Source: Lachnospiraceae bacterium (GTDB lineage: Bacteria > Bacillota > Clostridia > Lachnospirales > Lachnospiraceae). Taken from it: 57,490 nucleotides of DNA. Location of the stretch: NCBI GenBank assembly GCA_016288005.1, contig JAEEXY010000011.1, positions 1-57,490 of the forward strand, written 5' to 3'. The notes beneath the pieces are model-generated. The model was not told where the DNA came from, did no database searches, and saw only the letters and a list, made by a program, of their open reading frames with translations. Of this stretch, positions 16,127 through 25,095 are shown piece after piece. The stretch's first letter is position 1; each line of letters begins with the position of its first letter. A program made the translations under genes and the position numbers.

Positions 16127-16969
16127 TTATCTTACCGCTCCGCCTTCGAAGAAAAGTCTCGCAGCCACCGCGTTATCGGGCTTTGTGTCCTCGAGCGTGC
16201 ACTGGATGTAGGGCTTTTCCCTGACAATGAAATCAACGATGTCCGAATAATCCATAACTCCGAGTCCGGCAGCCATCGAAACGAGCTTGCCGTCCTTAAG
16301 ATCAAAATCCTTTACATGAACGATGGCGATGTCGGGGCCGAGCACGTCGATCGCGTTTTTGATGACGGCCTTGTGGTCACGGCAGTTCTGCTCATCGAGC
16401 AGGTTGACCGGATCGAATATGATCTGCAGGTTCGGTGAAGCGATCTCGTCGAGCACCCTGCGCGCTCTCTCGGGAGTATAAACGATGTGCCGCGCGACGG
16501 GCTCGATAGCCAGGATGACTCCCGATTTCTCCGCCGCCTCAACGACAGGTCTGACACCCTCGATGAATATCTTTAACGCGTCCTCGCTCTTGCAGGCCTC
16601 CTCGTAATGATAATCGACATTCGGAGCGCCCGTCTCGGTTCCAACCACGCCGCAGCCGAGCAGCGCCGCAAATCTTAGATGCGCCACATATCTCTCGACC
16701 GTTTTGCGGTATGCCTCTTTGTCGGGAGTCGCAAGGTTCAGATAGCAGCCGAGCACCGCGATATCGAGGTCGCTCGCCGCGAACAGCATTTTAAGGTACA
16801 TCGCAAAGCCCGGCGTCAGCGCCGCGTCTGCGGTCGAATAATCGTCGATGAGCTTCGCCAGAGCGATATGCGCGCACTTAAAGCCCTGCGCATGCGCCTC
16901 GGCTACGCGCTCCTCAATGCTTCCGGGTCTTACGTCATGAAGTCTTATTCCGACTGAGTAATTTGACAT
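16127..16969 (-). CDS. Sugar isomerase/epimerase-like TIM barrel protein
   Basis: Member of the xylose isomerase-like TIM barrel superfamily, 280 residues, cytosolic. Metal-ligand type positions are visible in ILAIEP (Glu near 152), IIFDPVNLLD (Asp near 186), IVHVKDFDL (His near 211) and a final CTLEDT (Glu near 257). GGAGAAAGG precedes ATG 16969. It lies between GH28 and GH105 in a uronate operon that shows no UxaC, so it may isomerise an uronic acid or its keto form; the exact reaction cannot be told from sequence. Confidence 0.82.
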   Translation of the reverse strand: MSNYSVGIRLHDVRPGSIEERVAEAHAQGFKCAHIALAKLIDDYSTADAALTPGFAMYLKMLFAASDLDIAVLGCYLNLATPDKEAYRKTVERYVAHLRFAALLGCGVVGTETGAPNVDYHYEEACKSEDALKIFIEGVRPVVEAAEKSGVILAIEPVARHIVYTPERARRVLDEIASPNLQIIFDPVNLLDEQNCRDHKAVIKNAIDVLGPDIAIVHVKDFDLKDGKLVSMAAGLGVMDYSDIVDFIVREKPYIQCTLEDTKPDNAVAARLFFEGGAVR

Positions 16970-16993
16970 TGTATCCTTTCTCCTTTCGCGGCA

Positions 16994-18502
16994 TCATCTG
17001 TTTATCACCACGTTATCCTGAATGAAATTCGTACAGTTCTTAACGATGAAGCCCTCCCTGCAGCATTCGGGCACATTGAGGGCCATCGCGGGGATACCCT
17101 TTTTCGCGTCCTTATCGAAGCTTACTTCGATGTCCTTAAGTACGATCTCGCCGATCGGCTGCTCGGGCAGTCCTTCGATCCAGCCTGCCGCGTAGTGCGA
17201 GTTGACCGCTTTTATGCGCTCGAACACGAGCCTCTTTATCAGGGGCGTGCGTTCATCAACGGGCAGCGGGGAACGGTCCTGCACGTAATCAGATTTGCCG
17301 TCCTTATCGCAGTAATAGAACGAATTCACCACAAAAGGCGTGACCACTCCGTCCATCTCGATATCGCGGAAGATGATGTTGTCCATCACACTGTCCTTGC
17401 CTCTGCCGCGCCTCGTCTTGATGCGCAGTCCGCGGTCGGTGCGCAGGAATCTGCATCTCTCGACAACGAGCTCGCATACGCCCGCGGCAGCCTCACTGCC
17501 GACGGTCACCGCTCCGTGTCCGTCCTCCATAAGGCACCCGTAGATATGCAGGTTCTTTGAAGGCGTCTTGTACAGGCGGCCCATCTCGATCTTGCCGGAT
17601 TTCACCGCTATGCAGTCATCACCGAGTGAGAAATGAACTCCCGCGATCTCCACTCCGTCGCAGGATTCGGGATCGATGCCGTCGGTATTCGGCGAATCCC
17701 AGGGATTGTTTATCGTCAGGCTGTAAAAACCGAGTTTTTTGGAGAAAAACGGATGCACGGTCCATGCGGGACTGTTTGACAGCGTAAGTCCCGTAAACGT
17801 GATATTCTCGCAGCCTTTCAGGAAGATGAGTCTGGGTCTGGCCGCGATGTTGATCACCTTCGGATCCTTCCACCAGTTCTCCTTGTCAGCGCCGCCGTCG
17901 ATCGTGCCTTCACCGTAGACGCAGACATTTTTCACATGCACGCCGGTCACGGAGCCGTTGAACATCGCAAAAGGCTCGCCCTCCCAGGTGCCGAGGAAAT
18001 ATCCGTCCGATCCGCTGCTGCCCTCGAGCCTGCCGGGGAAGCGCGGTATGTCGTTGCGGTTTGAGTCGAGCACGAGCTTTGCGCCTTTTTGTATTTCAAT
18101 GAAGATATCGCTCTTTAAATAGATGCCGCGGTGAAAATACGTGCCCGCGGGGATCAGCACGCGTCCGCCCTCGGGGCAGCACATGATCGCCGACTGGATG
18201 AAGGACGTGTCCTCATGCTCTCCGTCGCCGTACGCGCCGAAATCCCTGACATTGAGCGTAGCAGTGACCGCGGGTGTCGTGAACGTGCAGCTGTAATCCT
18301 GCTGCCCATTGCCGCCCTCGAACTCCACAGACGCAGTGTAGGTGCGTCCCGCCCCGAGTCCGTGAACCGTCACGATACTGCGCGTGTCACAGATCGTCCT
18401 GCCGTCGATATGCAGTGTATAGGGTCTGAGCGTCTCATATCCGCCGCCGTCGCCGATATCAAAGGTCACCGACGCGGGCGTAGTGTTGATAACACCGATC
18501 AT
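16994..18502 (-). CDS. Polygalacturonase-type glycoside hydrolase, GH28
   Basis: Beta-helix hydrolase for galacturonan backbones, 502 residues. Residues 1-75 look like a fibronectin-III-like domain; the catalytic domain begins LNVRDFGAYGDGEHEDT. The four GH28 motifs are present: NTDGIDPESC, LGDDCIAVKSG (the Asp pair), GHGAVTVGSE (His) and LRIKTRRGRG (RIK). No signal peptide, so it probably acts on imported oligogalacturonides, as exo-acting intracellular GH28 enzymes do. It overlaps uxaA by four bases (ATGA). Confidence 0.92.
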   Translation of the reverse strand: MIGVINTTPASVTFDIGDGGGYETLRPYTLHIDGRTICDTRSIVTVHGLGAGRTYTASVEFEGGNGQQDYSCTFTTPAVTATLNVRDFGAYGDGEHEDTSFIQSAIMCCPEGGRVLIPAGTYFHRGIYLKSDIFIEIQKGAKLVLDSNRNDIPRFPGRLEGSSGSDGYFLGTWEGEPFAMFNGSVTGVHVKNVCVYGEGTIDGGADKENWWKDPKVINIAARPRLIFLKGCENITFTGLTLSNSPAWTVHPFFSKKLGFYSLTINNPWDSPNTDGIDPESCDGVEIAGVHFSLGDDCIAVKSGKIEMGRLYKTPSKNLHIYGCLMEDGHGAVTVGSEAAAGVCELVVERCRFLRTDRGLRIKTRRGRGKDSVMDNIIFRDIEMDGVVTPFVVNSFYYCDKDGKSDYVQDRSPLPVDERTPLIKRLVFERIKAVNSHYAAGWIEGLPEQPIGEIVLKDIEVSFDKDAKKGIPAMALNVPECCREGFIVKNCTNFIQDNVVINR

Positions 18503-19944
18503 AGTGTAACTCCCTGTTTGAAAATAGTCATGCTGTGATAGCCCGCTTCTTCGGACTTAACGAGACGTCCCGAAGCCACCCCGAGCACATAGTCAAAGAA
18601 CTCATCCGCCAGCTCCGCGCTCTCGACGCCGGTGCTCACGAGCCTTCCCGCGTCAAAATCTATCCAGTTGCTCTTGTGTCCCGCGAGCGCCGAATTGCTC
18701 GAAACTTTTACCGTGGGTACGGGTGCGGAAAGCGGTGTGCCCCTGCCCGTCGTGAACAGGATGATATGTGCTCCGGCCGCAGCCAGAGCCGTAACGGCCA
18801 CCATATCGTTGCCTGGGCCCTCGAGCAGGTTGAGGCCTTTGGTACATACCCTCTCTCCGTATTTTAACACATCTGAGACAGGCGCGCTTCCTGATTTTTG
18901 CACGCAGCCGAGAGACTTGTCCTCGAGTGTCGTGATACCGCCGGCCTTATTGCCGGGCGAGGGGTTCTCGTATATTACCTGGTTGTTTCTCTCGTAATAA
19001 TCCTTGAAATCATTGATCAGACTGACCGTCTTATCGAATACCTCTCTGTTTGCGGCCCTGTTCATCAGCAGCTGCTCCGCGCCGAACATCTCGGGTACCT
19101 CGGTAAGTATCGTGGAGCCTCCGGCAGATACGAGCATATCGGAGAAAAGCCCTACGAGCGGATTTGCCGTAATGCCCGAAAAACCGTCGCTGCCGCCGCA
19201 TTTAAGGCCTACGATGAGCTCCGATGCGGGGATCCGCTCTCTCTTATCCTTCGAAGCGATGGCGATCAGTTCTTCGATAAGCTTTGCCGCGTCTTCGAGC
19301 TCGTTTTCGGACTCCTGGCATACGAGAAATCTCGTGCGCTCCTCATCGATACCGTTCAGATACGGCTTCATATGATCGAAATTGTTGTTCTCGCAGCCCA
19401 GTGACAGGAGCAGCACTCCGCCGCAGTTGGGGTGCGAGGCCATGCGCCCGAGTATCATCGCGGTATGCTCCTGATCGTCGCCCATCTGCGAGCAGCCGTA
19501 AGGATGCGTCATCGCAACTACCGCGTCTATCGGATCGGGGCGGCTGCCCTCAAAACGGCGCGCGAGCGATTCCGCGATATGATTAACGCAGCCTACCGTC
19601 GGGATGATCCATATCTCATTGCGGACACCGACACCGTTCTTTCTGCGGTATCCCATGAAATACGCGTCTGTGCGGGCTCCTGCCGCCTCCGAAAGTCCAG
19701 TGTCGGCGGGCGTGTAGCTGTATTCGAGCTTGCCGGAAAGACCGGTCCTCACATTGTGCACATGAACCCAGTCACCCTTGCGGATATCGCATTTTGCGTA
19801 GCCGATGACATTGCCGTACTTGATGACCGGAGCGCCCTCGGGTATATCGGTGAGCGCCGCCTTGTGCCCCGCGGGGACCGTATCGGTCGCCTCGAGCATG
19901 ACCATGACATTGTCTTTTTCGTTGATCTTAATGTTCTTTTTCAT
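18499..19944 (-). CDS. uxaA: Altronate dehydratase
   Basis: Converts D-altronate to 2-keto-3-deoxygluconate in the galacturonate pathway. An N-terminal SAF domain (DNVMVMLEATDTVPAGHKAA) is followed by the large UxaA domain with GYRRKNGVGVRNEIWI, MTHPYGCSQMGDDQEHT, GGVLLLSLGCENN, GLKCGGSDGFSGITANP and TTGRGTPLSAPVPTVKVSSN. I use the ATG at 19944, which has AAAGG seven bases upstream; the longer frame from 19980 lacks a site. 481 residues, close to the usual length. Confidence 0.94.
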   Translation of the reverse strand: MKKNIKINEKDNVMVMLEATDTVPAGHKAALTDIPEGAPVIKYGNVIGYAKCDIRKGDWVHVHNVRTGLSGKLEYSYTPADTGLSEAAGARTDAYFMGYRRKNGVGVRNEIWIIPTVGCVNHIAESLARRFEGSRPDPIDAVVAMTHPYGCSQMGDDQEHTAMILGRMASHPNCGGVLLLSLGCENNNFDHMKPYLNGIDEERTRFLVCQESENELEDAAKLIEELIAIASKDKRERIPASELIVGLKCGGSDGFSGITANPLVGLFSDMLVSAGGSTILTEVPEMFGAEQLLMNRAANREVFDKTVSLINDFKDYYERNNQVIYENPSPGNKAGGITTLEDKSLGCVQKSGSAPVSDVLKYGERVCTKGLNLLEGPGNDMVAVTALAAAGAHIILFTTGRGTPLSAPVPTVKVSSNSALAGHKSNWIDFDAGRLVSTGVESAELADEFFDYVLGVASGRLVKSEEAGYHSMTIFKQGVTL

Positions 19945-19989
19945 CAATATGCCTTTCATCAAACGGTTGGCCGTAAACAACAGAATAAG

Positions 19990-21450
19990 TTACTGCTTCA
20001 TGGCTGCCCTGACGCCGAGCCTGCGGATGTCCTCAAGGTCCTTCGCCACGGCTGCCTTCAGCTCAGCGCAGCCCTTTGCGTCCATTTTGCCGAACGCGTC
20101 CTTTTCAAACTCAAAATACGCATCGGTAAGCTCCTGCGCGGACTTTTTGCTGTTTGCCGCAAAGAAATCGAGCACAGCCGCATCGTCCTTTATCTGGTAG
20201 GTGCCCTCACCGCGGTGTCCGATAAGGCATCCTTCTCCCCTCTCGTCGGAGCTGTAGAAATTGATCAGCGCAGCGAGCGAGAACGCGAGGTTCTTCGGAA
20301 CCTTTCCGAAGCGTTTGTAATACTCGATAACGCTCGGCAGGCATCTCGCTCTCCACTTGGATACGGAGTTGAGTGCGATCGAGAGCAGCTCATGTCTGAT
20401 GAACGGATTCTCGAAACGGCTCTTTACCGCGCCCGCGAACGAAAGCAGGTCCTCCTTCGGCAGATCGAGCGTCGGGATAACCTCGTCATAGATCACGTCA
20501 TGCATAAAGCCCGCGAAATCGGCATCTTTCATCGACTCTCCCACGGTATCGTTGCCCGCGCAGTAGGATGCGAGCACGAACGAGGTATGGGCTCCGTTTA
20601 AGATCCTGACCTTGCGCTGCTTGTAAGGCTTCTGGTTGTCGGTGAAGATAACGGGCAGGCCTGTCTTTGCCAGAGGCAGCTCGTCGCTGATATCCTTCGC
20701 GGATTCGATGACCCACAGGGCGAAGGGCTCGCAGGTGTCGAGCAGGTTGTCCTCATAACCGAGCTCCTCCCAGAGCTGTGCGTACTCGGTCCTGGGATAT
20801 CCGGTAACTATGCGGTCGACCAGAGTAGAGGTAAATATGCAGGCATCCTCGACCCAGTTCTTAAAGCCGTCATCGAGATCCCAGTTCGCGATCTGCTTCA
20901 TGACGCATTTTTTGAGCTCGATGCCGTTGTCGTCGATCAGCTCGACGGGCAGGATCACAAGGCCCTTATCCGCAGCGCCGTCAAAGGCTTTATAGCGGGT
21001 ATAGAGGAACTTGGTCAGTTTTCCGGGATACGTGGCCGGAGGGCAGGCTTCGAAGGTATCGGTCTCATCATAGACGATGCCCGCCTCCGTAGTGTTCGAT
21101 ACTATATATCTGAGGCCCGGCAGCTTGGCATAGTCGTCGTATCTGCCGTACTCCGCGTAAGGATCCACAACATCGGCCACGGATGTGATCACGCGCTTCT
21201 CGACATACTCCGCTCCGTCTTTCAGGCCGCGCAGCAGTACGGTGTAATTGCAGTCCTGCTTTCTGAAATTATCGAGGCTTCCGAAAGCGATGGGCTTTAC
21301 GAGAACGATGTTTCCGTCAAAGGTCCCCTTCTCGTTCATGATGTCGATCATGTAGTCGACAAAGGCGCGGAGAAAGCCTCCCTCGCCGAACTGAAGCACC
21401 TTGATTTCTCTCTCTTTTTTTGAAAACATGGCAGAATTGATTATGTTCAT
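19990..21450 (-). CDS. uxaB: Tagaturonate reductase
   Basis: NADH-dependent reduction of D-tagaturonate to D-altronate. Mannitol dehydrogenase family: N-terminal VLQFGEGGFLRAFVDYMID, SNTTEAGI, and the catalytic RKVRILNGAHTSF. 486 residues is typical. First gene of the five-gene minus-strand uronate operon, with GGAG before ATG 21450 and a strong promoter and operator upstream. A mannonate-type (UxuB) specificity is possible but the adjacent altronate dehydratase favours UxaB. Confidence 0.92.
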   Translation of the reverse strand: MNIINSAMFSKKEREIKVLQFGEGGFLRAFVDYMIDIMNEKGTFDGNIVLVKPIAFGSLDNFRKQDCNYTVLLRGLKDGAEYVEKRVITSVADVVDPYAEYGRYDDYAKLPGLRYIVSNTTEAGIVYDETDTFEACPPATYPGKLTKFLYTRYKAFDGAADKGLVILPVELIDDNGIELKKCVMKQIANWDLDDGFKNWVEDACIFTSTLVDRIVTGYPRTEYAQLWEELGYEDNLLDTCEPFALWVIESAKDISDELPLAKTGLPVIFTDNQKPYKQRKVRILNGAHTSFVLASYCAGNDTVGESMKDADFAGFMHDVIYDEVIPTLDLPKEDLLSFAGAVKSRFENPFIRHELLSIALNSVSKWRARCLPSVIEYYKRFGKVPKNLAFSLAALINFYSSDERGEGCLIGHRGEGTYQIKDDAAVLDFFAANSKKSAQELTDAYFEFEKDAFGKMDAKGCAELKAAVAKDLEDIRRLGVRAAMKQ

Positions 21451-21499
21451 GTCAGCCGCTCCTTTTCTGATTCGTTGTTATTGTCGGGCCTACATTTGA

Positions 21500-21513
21500 T
21501 GTAAGCACTTACA
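21500..21513. promoter_or_regulatory. LacI-family operator O1, downstream of the uxaB promoter
   Basis: TGTAAGCACTTACA fits TGTAA-N4-TTACA. It lies just past the -10 of the uxaB promoter on the minus strand, where a bound repressor would block RNA polymerase. An overlapping TACAT-TTG-ATGTA palindrome begins at 21491. The same motif recurs at 21660 in front of the regulator gene. Confidence 0.8.
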
Positions 21514-21520
21514 TACACAT

Positions 21521-21549
21521 ATAATAGCCTCCGCCGCCTCGATAGTCAA
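21521..21549 (-). promoter_or_regulatory. Promoter of the uronate operon
   Basis: Minus strand TTGACT, 17-base spacer, TATTAT. It starts the transcript for uxaB, uxaA, GH28, isomerase-like and GH105 genes about 70 bases before uxaB. Confidence 0.82.
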
Positions 21550-21593
21550 GTCGGTTTTTCTCTTTATTTTCAATACTTTTTCACTATTTCCTC

Positions 21594-21622
21594 TTGCAAA
21601 TAACGGTACATTCATTTATAAT
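21594..21622 (+). promoter_or_regulatory. Promoter of the uronate LacI-family regulator
   Basis: TTGCAA, 17-base spacer, TATAAT on the plus strand, 70 bases before the chosen start codon and 38 bases before operator O2. Confidence 0.8.
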
Positions 21623-21659
21623 TCAAATCAGGAACAAAATGTAAATTCAGAGCATTTTT

Positions 21660-21673
21660 TGTAATTGCTTACA
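21660..21673. promoter_or_regulatory. LacI-family operator O2, before the regulator gene
   Basis: TGTAATTGCTTACA again fits TGTAA-N4-TTACA. Its place in the regulator's 5' leader suggests autorepression. O1 and O2 are 160 bases apart centre to centre, which would also allow looping. Confidence 0.78.
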
Positions 21674-21691
21674 TGCTCTACCGGAGACACC

Positions 21692-22699
21692 ATGACCATA
21701 TACGATATTTCTCAAAAAGCAGGCGTATCCATCGCCACCGTGTCGCGTGTTTTAAACGGCAGCGACAAGGTCAGCCCGAAGACCAGGAAAAAGGTCCTCG
21801 ACGTCATGGAGAAATACGCTTATACACCTAACGCATTCGCCCGCGGGCTGGGTCTTTCCACCTCGCACACCGTCGGGATACTCTGCGCCGATTCGTCGGA
21901 CCTGTATCTGGCCAAGGCCGTGTACTATCTCGAGCAGATGCTGCGCGCCAAGGGTTACGACGCGATCCTCTGCTGCTGCGGCTACGATCTCGAAAACCGC
22001 GTTAAATCGGTCAATCTCCTGCTCTCCAAAAAGGTCGACAGCATCATATTCGTAGGATCGAACTTCGTCGAGGAAAACGACGATGACAACGCGTACATCC
22101 GCGAGATCGCGAGCACCCATCCGGTCATGATCCTCAACGCGGACTATATAGCTCCCAATGTTTACAGCTGTCTGTGCGATGATTACCACGCCATGTACAA
22201 TGCCGCCGAAGAGCTGATCTCGGGCGGCAGACGCCGCATAGCGTACATATACAACTCCACCTCGTACTCAGGCTCGAAAAAGCTGAACGGCTATATCGAC
22301 GCGATGAACGCGCACGGGCTCACCCCCATCACCGAGTTCATCAACAGGCGCTATGAGGCCTCCGACGAGATACTCGAAACAGCGGAGCATCTTAAAAAGC
22401 TCAACAAAGAGACCAAGGGCGGCCTCGACGCGGTGCTCTCCGCAGAGGACGGACTGGCGCTCGGCGCGATCAAGTTCGCGCACAGGGCGGGCTTAAGTAT
22501 CCCCAAGGATCTGGCAGTCATCGGCTACAACAATTCCATGCTCGCGGTATCGAGCGAGCCGGAGCTTACTTCGATAGACAACAGGCTCGAGCTGCTCTGC
22601 CGCCAGCTGGTCAATAACCTTACGGAGATCCTGGCAGGCAGCGAGATCCCCCGTAAGACCATATATTCCGGTATCCTCGTAAAACGCGGTACCACCTGA
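21692..22699 (+). CDS. LacI-family transcriptional regulator of the uronate operon
   Basis: DNA-binding repressor, 335 residues from the ATG at 21692 (GGAG six bases upstream; an ATG at 21665 adds nine unlikely residues). Helix-turn-helix TIYDISQKAGVSIATVSRVLNGS and hinge KVLDVMEKYAYTPNAFARGL are canonical, followed by a periplasmic-binding-like effector domain (VGILCADSSDLY to the C-terminus). Divergent from uxaB with operators at both promoters, so it most likely senses a galacturonate pathway intermediate. The effector is not deducible. Confidence 0.93.
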   Translation: MTIYDISQKAGVSIATVSRVLNGSDKVSPKTRKKVLDVMEKYAYTPNAFARGLGLSTSHTVGILCADSSDLYLAKAVYYLEQMLRAKGYDAILCCCGYDLENRVKSVNLLLSKKVDSIIFVGSNFVEENDDDNAYIREIASTHPVMILNADYIAPNVYSCLCDDYHAMYNAAEELISGGRRRIAYIYNSTSYSGSKKLNGYIDAMNAHGLTPITEFINRRYEASDEILETAEHLKKLNKETKGGLDAVLSAEDGLALGAIKFAHRAGLSIPKDLAVIGYNNSMLAVSSEPELTSIDNRLELLCRQLVNNLTEILAGSEIPRKTIYSGILVKRGTT

Positions 22700-22747
22700 C
22701 ATTCGCTGATTACCTCTTCATAGAAACCATATATCCTTTTAGCAGCT

Positions 22748-22792
22748 GAAAGGCCCCGGACATACTGTTCGGGGCCTTTCAACGAGTTTTTA
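22748..22792. terminator. Terminator between convergent regulator and ABC cluster
   Basis: GAAAGGCCCCG pairs with CGGGGCCTTTC (11 pairs) around an 11-base loop. A T-rich stretch follows on the plus strand, stopping the regulator transcript. The minus side lacks a T-run but the hairpin may still protect or end the ABC cluster mRNA. Confidence 0.78.
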
Positions 22793-23887
22793 TTCTTTTC
22801 GGATCACTTTCTCGGTTTCGGCGTCGAACAGATAGATGTGCCCGTAAGGTATCGCGAAGCTGATGCGCGAATCGGTCTCGGGCGTTTCATGAGGATCGAT
22901 CTTGAGTATGGAGGCAACGCCGTCTATATCGATATAAACGTTGGTATTGTCACCGAGAAGCTCTGTAAGCTCTACCGTGCAGGAGATGCCGACACTGTCG
23001 GCCGGTTTCTCTCCGTTATAGAGGATCACATGCTCGGGCCTGAAGCCGAACGCGATCTCTTTTCCTTCGAGCCCTGCCGCGACAGTACCCGATGTGAAAT
23101 CGGAAAGCTTAACTTTGGTGCTGCCGAGATTTATGCATCCGCCGGCAACAACGGATCTGATAAAGTTCATGGGAGGCTCACCGATGAAGCCCGCAACGAA
23201 CATATTCACAGGGTTGAAATACAGCTCGTAGGGAGTACCGATCTGTTGTATGTAGCCGTCTTTCATGACTACGATCCTGTCGGCCATCGTCATGGCCTCG
23301 GTCTGATCGTGAGTAACGTAGATCGTGGTCGCGCCCGTCTGCTTATGGATCTGAGTGATCTCCGAACGCATCGTGACGCGCTGTTTTGCGTCGAGGTTCG
23401 ATAAAGGCTCATCCATCAGGAATATGCCTACTTTTCTGATGATCGCGCGGCCTACGGCCACACGCTGGCGCTGTCCGCCCGAGAGCTCCCTGGGCTTGCG
23501 GTCGAGATATTCGGTCAGGCCCAGCACTTTAGCCGTAGCCAGAACCTTTTTCTCGATGACATCCTCGTCCACGCCCTGCAGCGTAAGGCCGAAGCTCATG
23601 TTCTCATAAACGGACATATGGGGGTAGAGCGCATAGCTCTGGAATACCATCGCCACCTCGCGGTCGCGGGGGCTCTTTTCGTTTACGCGCTCACCGTTGA
23701 TCAGAAAGTCTCCCTTGCTGATGCTCTCGAGACCCGCGATCATGCGCAGAGTCGTCGATTTGCCGCAGCCCGAAGGTCCGACGAACACGATGAACTCGCC
23801 CTTTTCAACCTCGAGATTGAAATCGTGCACGGCGTGGAAACCGTTGGGATAGATCTTATTTATGCCGGATAATGTGAGGTAAGCCAT
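22790..23887 (-). CDS. ABC transporter ATP-binding protein, UgpC/MsmX type (second copy in cluster)
   Basis: ATPase for a carbohydrate importer: Walker A GPSGCGKST, VFQSYALYPHM, signature LSGGQRQR, Walker B IFLMDEPLSNLDA, IYVTHDQTEAM, then a TOBE domain. 365 residues. Last gene of the ten-gene minus-strand cluster, 15 bases after a 203-residue membrane protein. Another ATPase of the same class (25096-26157) lies three genes upstream; having two for one permease pair is unusual. Confidence 0.93.
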   Translation of the reverse strand: MAYLTLSGINKIYPNGFHAVHDFNLEVEKGEFIVFVGPSGCGKSTTLRMIAGLESISKGDFLINGERVNEKSPRDREVAMVFQSYALYPHMSVYENMSFGLTLQGVDEDVIEKKVLATAKVLGLTEYLDRKPRELSGGQRQRVAVGRAIIRKVGIFLMDEPLSNLDAKQRVTMRSEITQIHKQTGATTIYVTHDQTEAMTMADRIVVMKDGYIQQIGTPYELYFNPVNMFVAGFIGEPPMNFIRSVVAGGCINLGSTKVKLSDFTSGTVAAGLEGKEIAFGFRPEHVILYNGEKPADSVGISCTVELTELLGDNTNVYIDIDGVASILKIDPHETPETDSRISFAIPYGHIYLFDAETEKVIRKE

Positions 23888-23902
23888 ATGCTCCTTGCTC
23901 CT

Positions 23903-24514
23903 TTATTTTCTAGAACCTCTGGCGGTCTTGGCCGCATCCCTGAATATACTCGTAAGCAGGCGCTTCATGCCGATAAAGAGCAGGTCAAAGCCCAGCCAGA
24001 AGAGTCCGAACAGCACCGGCTCGACGGGAAGCGCGACCGTGTCCTCGATGCCTTTGATATTGATCACCAGGACATTGATCAGGTTATACAGATATACAAC
24101 GCACGCGAGTATCACGAACGCGTACGGTATGTTCAAAAACAGCGACCAGAACTTGCGCACGGTGACCATCTTATAGCGGTCGTTCTGCCGTTCGGTCTTT
24201 TCGATGAAGGTCAGCATGTGGTTCGTGAGAAGGTCCGTGAGTATACCCATCGCCGCGCCTAACACGAACATCTGGTCCAGGGTGTCCTTAAGATAAGTCC
24301 CGAGCCCGAAGTAAAAGAAGAAGCATATCGCGCCGGAGAACCACCATTTGATCAGCAGGACCTTGATTATATTGGGTATCGAAAAACGCTTCCTGCCGCT
24401 GATCTTCTCGATCTCTTTGTCCGAAACCTCCGGCGAGTTCTGCTCGTTTGCGTTCACGAGCCTGTCCACCGCGTCGGTTTTCAGATCGTAATAATTCTTT
24501 TCTTTGTCTGCCAT
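23903..24514 (-). CDS. Unknown membrane protein (203 aa) in sugar ABC cluster
   Basis: I do not recognise a family. A charged cytoplasmic N-terminus of about 60 residues (EKNYYDLKTDAVDRLV, SDKEIEKISGRKRF) precedes four likely helices (WWFSGAICFFFYFGLGTYL, FVLGAAMGILTDLLTNHML, IPYAFVILACVVYLYNL, LFGLFWLGFDLLFIGM) and a basic tail. It sits between a 176-residue membrane protein and the UgpC-type ATPase and was probably translated with them. No ABC permease EAA loop is visible, so it is unlikely to be a standard permease subunit. Confidence 0.75.
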   Translation of the reverse strand: MADKEKNYYDLKTDAVDRLVNANEQNSPEVSDKEIEKISGRKRFSIPNIIKVLLIKWWFSGAICFFFYFGLGTYLKDTLDQMFVLGAAMGILTDLLTNHMLTFIEKTERQNDRYKMVTVRKFWSLFLNIPYAFVILACVVYLYNLINVLVINIKGIEDTVALPVEPVLFGLFWLGFDLLFIGMKRLLTSIFRDAAKTARGSRK

Positions 24515-24540
24515 TTCTAAAATATGCGACCCGTGATCCC

Positions 24541-25071
24541 TCAGTCGTCGATCTCGATGTTCTCGAGGTTGCCGCTGTATTCAAGGTCGATCGAAGTCTT
24601 GATCTTCTTTAATGCCCTGCCGTATACGGGAAGGAGCGCAACGAGCAGCGCAACCGCGCAGACGAGCACGGCGTGTACGGTAACGACATGCATGGCCTTC
24701 GGAATGTAGTCGGCCGTCTCCAGCACGCCCGCGAAATCCTCTCTCGCCATGGCAGCCGCGATCCTGCCGCGATATACGATATCGCAGAAGATTATGGCAG
24801 CAAACATCAGATACATGATCACGAGCATCGATACTTTGGGCTTCTGTCGCTTCGGGAAAGCGTTCAGGAAGCAGACAAACGAGAGTATCGAGAACAGCAT
24901 CGTGACAAATCCGCACAGACCCATGTTGGGGCCCTGTATCTTTGCGGTGGTATCGGATATCTTGGTCAGATTGAACGAATAATAAATGAACGCGAACGCC
25001 AGTCCGACCAGTGCGATATTCTGCGGGTTTCTCTTAAGGGAAACCATCGTTTTACGAAAAAACTCCTTCAT
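24541..25071 (-). CDS. Unknown four-helix membrane protein (176 aa) in sugar ABC cluster
   Basis: Four predicted helices: IALVGLAFAFIYYSFNL, GLCGFVTMLFSILSFVCFL, VSMLVIMYLMFAAIIFCDIVY and VTVHAVLVCAVALLVALLPVY, with an acidic tail (DLEYSGNLENIEIDD). Layout and spacing of helices resemble the 164-residue protein at 26167-26661, so the two may be diverged copies. Family unknown. Lies 24 bases after the ATPase at 25096-26157. Confidence 0.75.
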   Translation of the reverse strand: MKEFFRKTMVSLKRNPQNIALVGLAFAFIYYSFNLTKISDTTAKIQGPNMGLCGFVTMLFSILSFVCFLNAFPKRQKPKVSMLVIMYLMFAAIIFCDIVYRGRIAAAMAREDFAGVLETADYIPKAMHVVTVHAVLVCAVALLVALLPVYGRALKKIKTSIDLEYSGNLENIEIDD

Positions 25072-25095
25072 TGCAATCTCCTGTTATCAAAAAGC

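Noticed and set aside
15120..16211. 363-codon plus-strand open frame opposite GH105
   Set aside because: Shadow frame; the minus strand carries an intact glycosidase with catalytic motif.
19432..20601. 389-codon plus-strand open frame opposite uxaA/uxaB
   Set aside because: Shadow of two strongly supported enzymes; no family resemblance.
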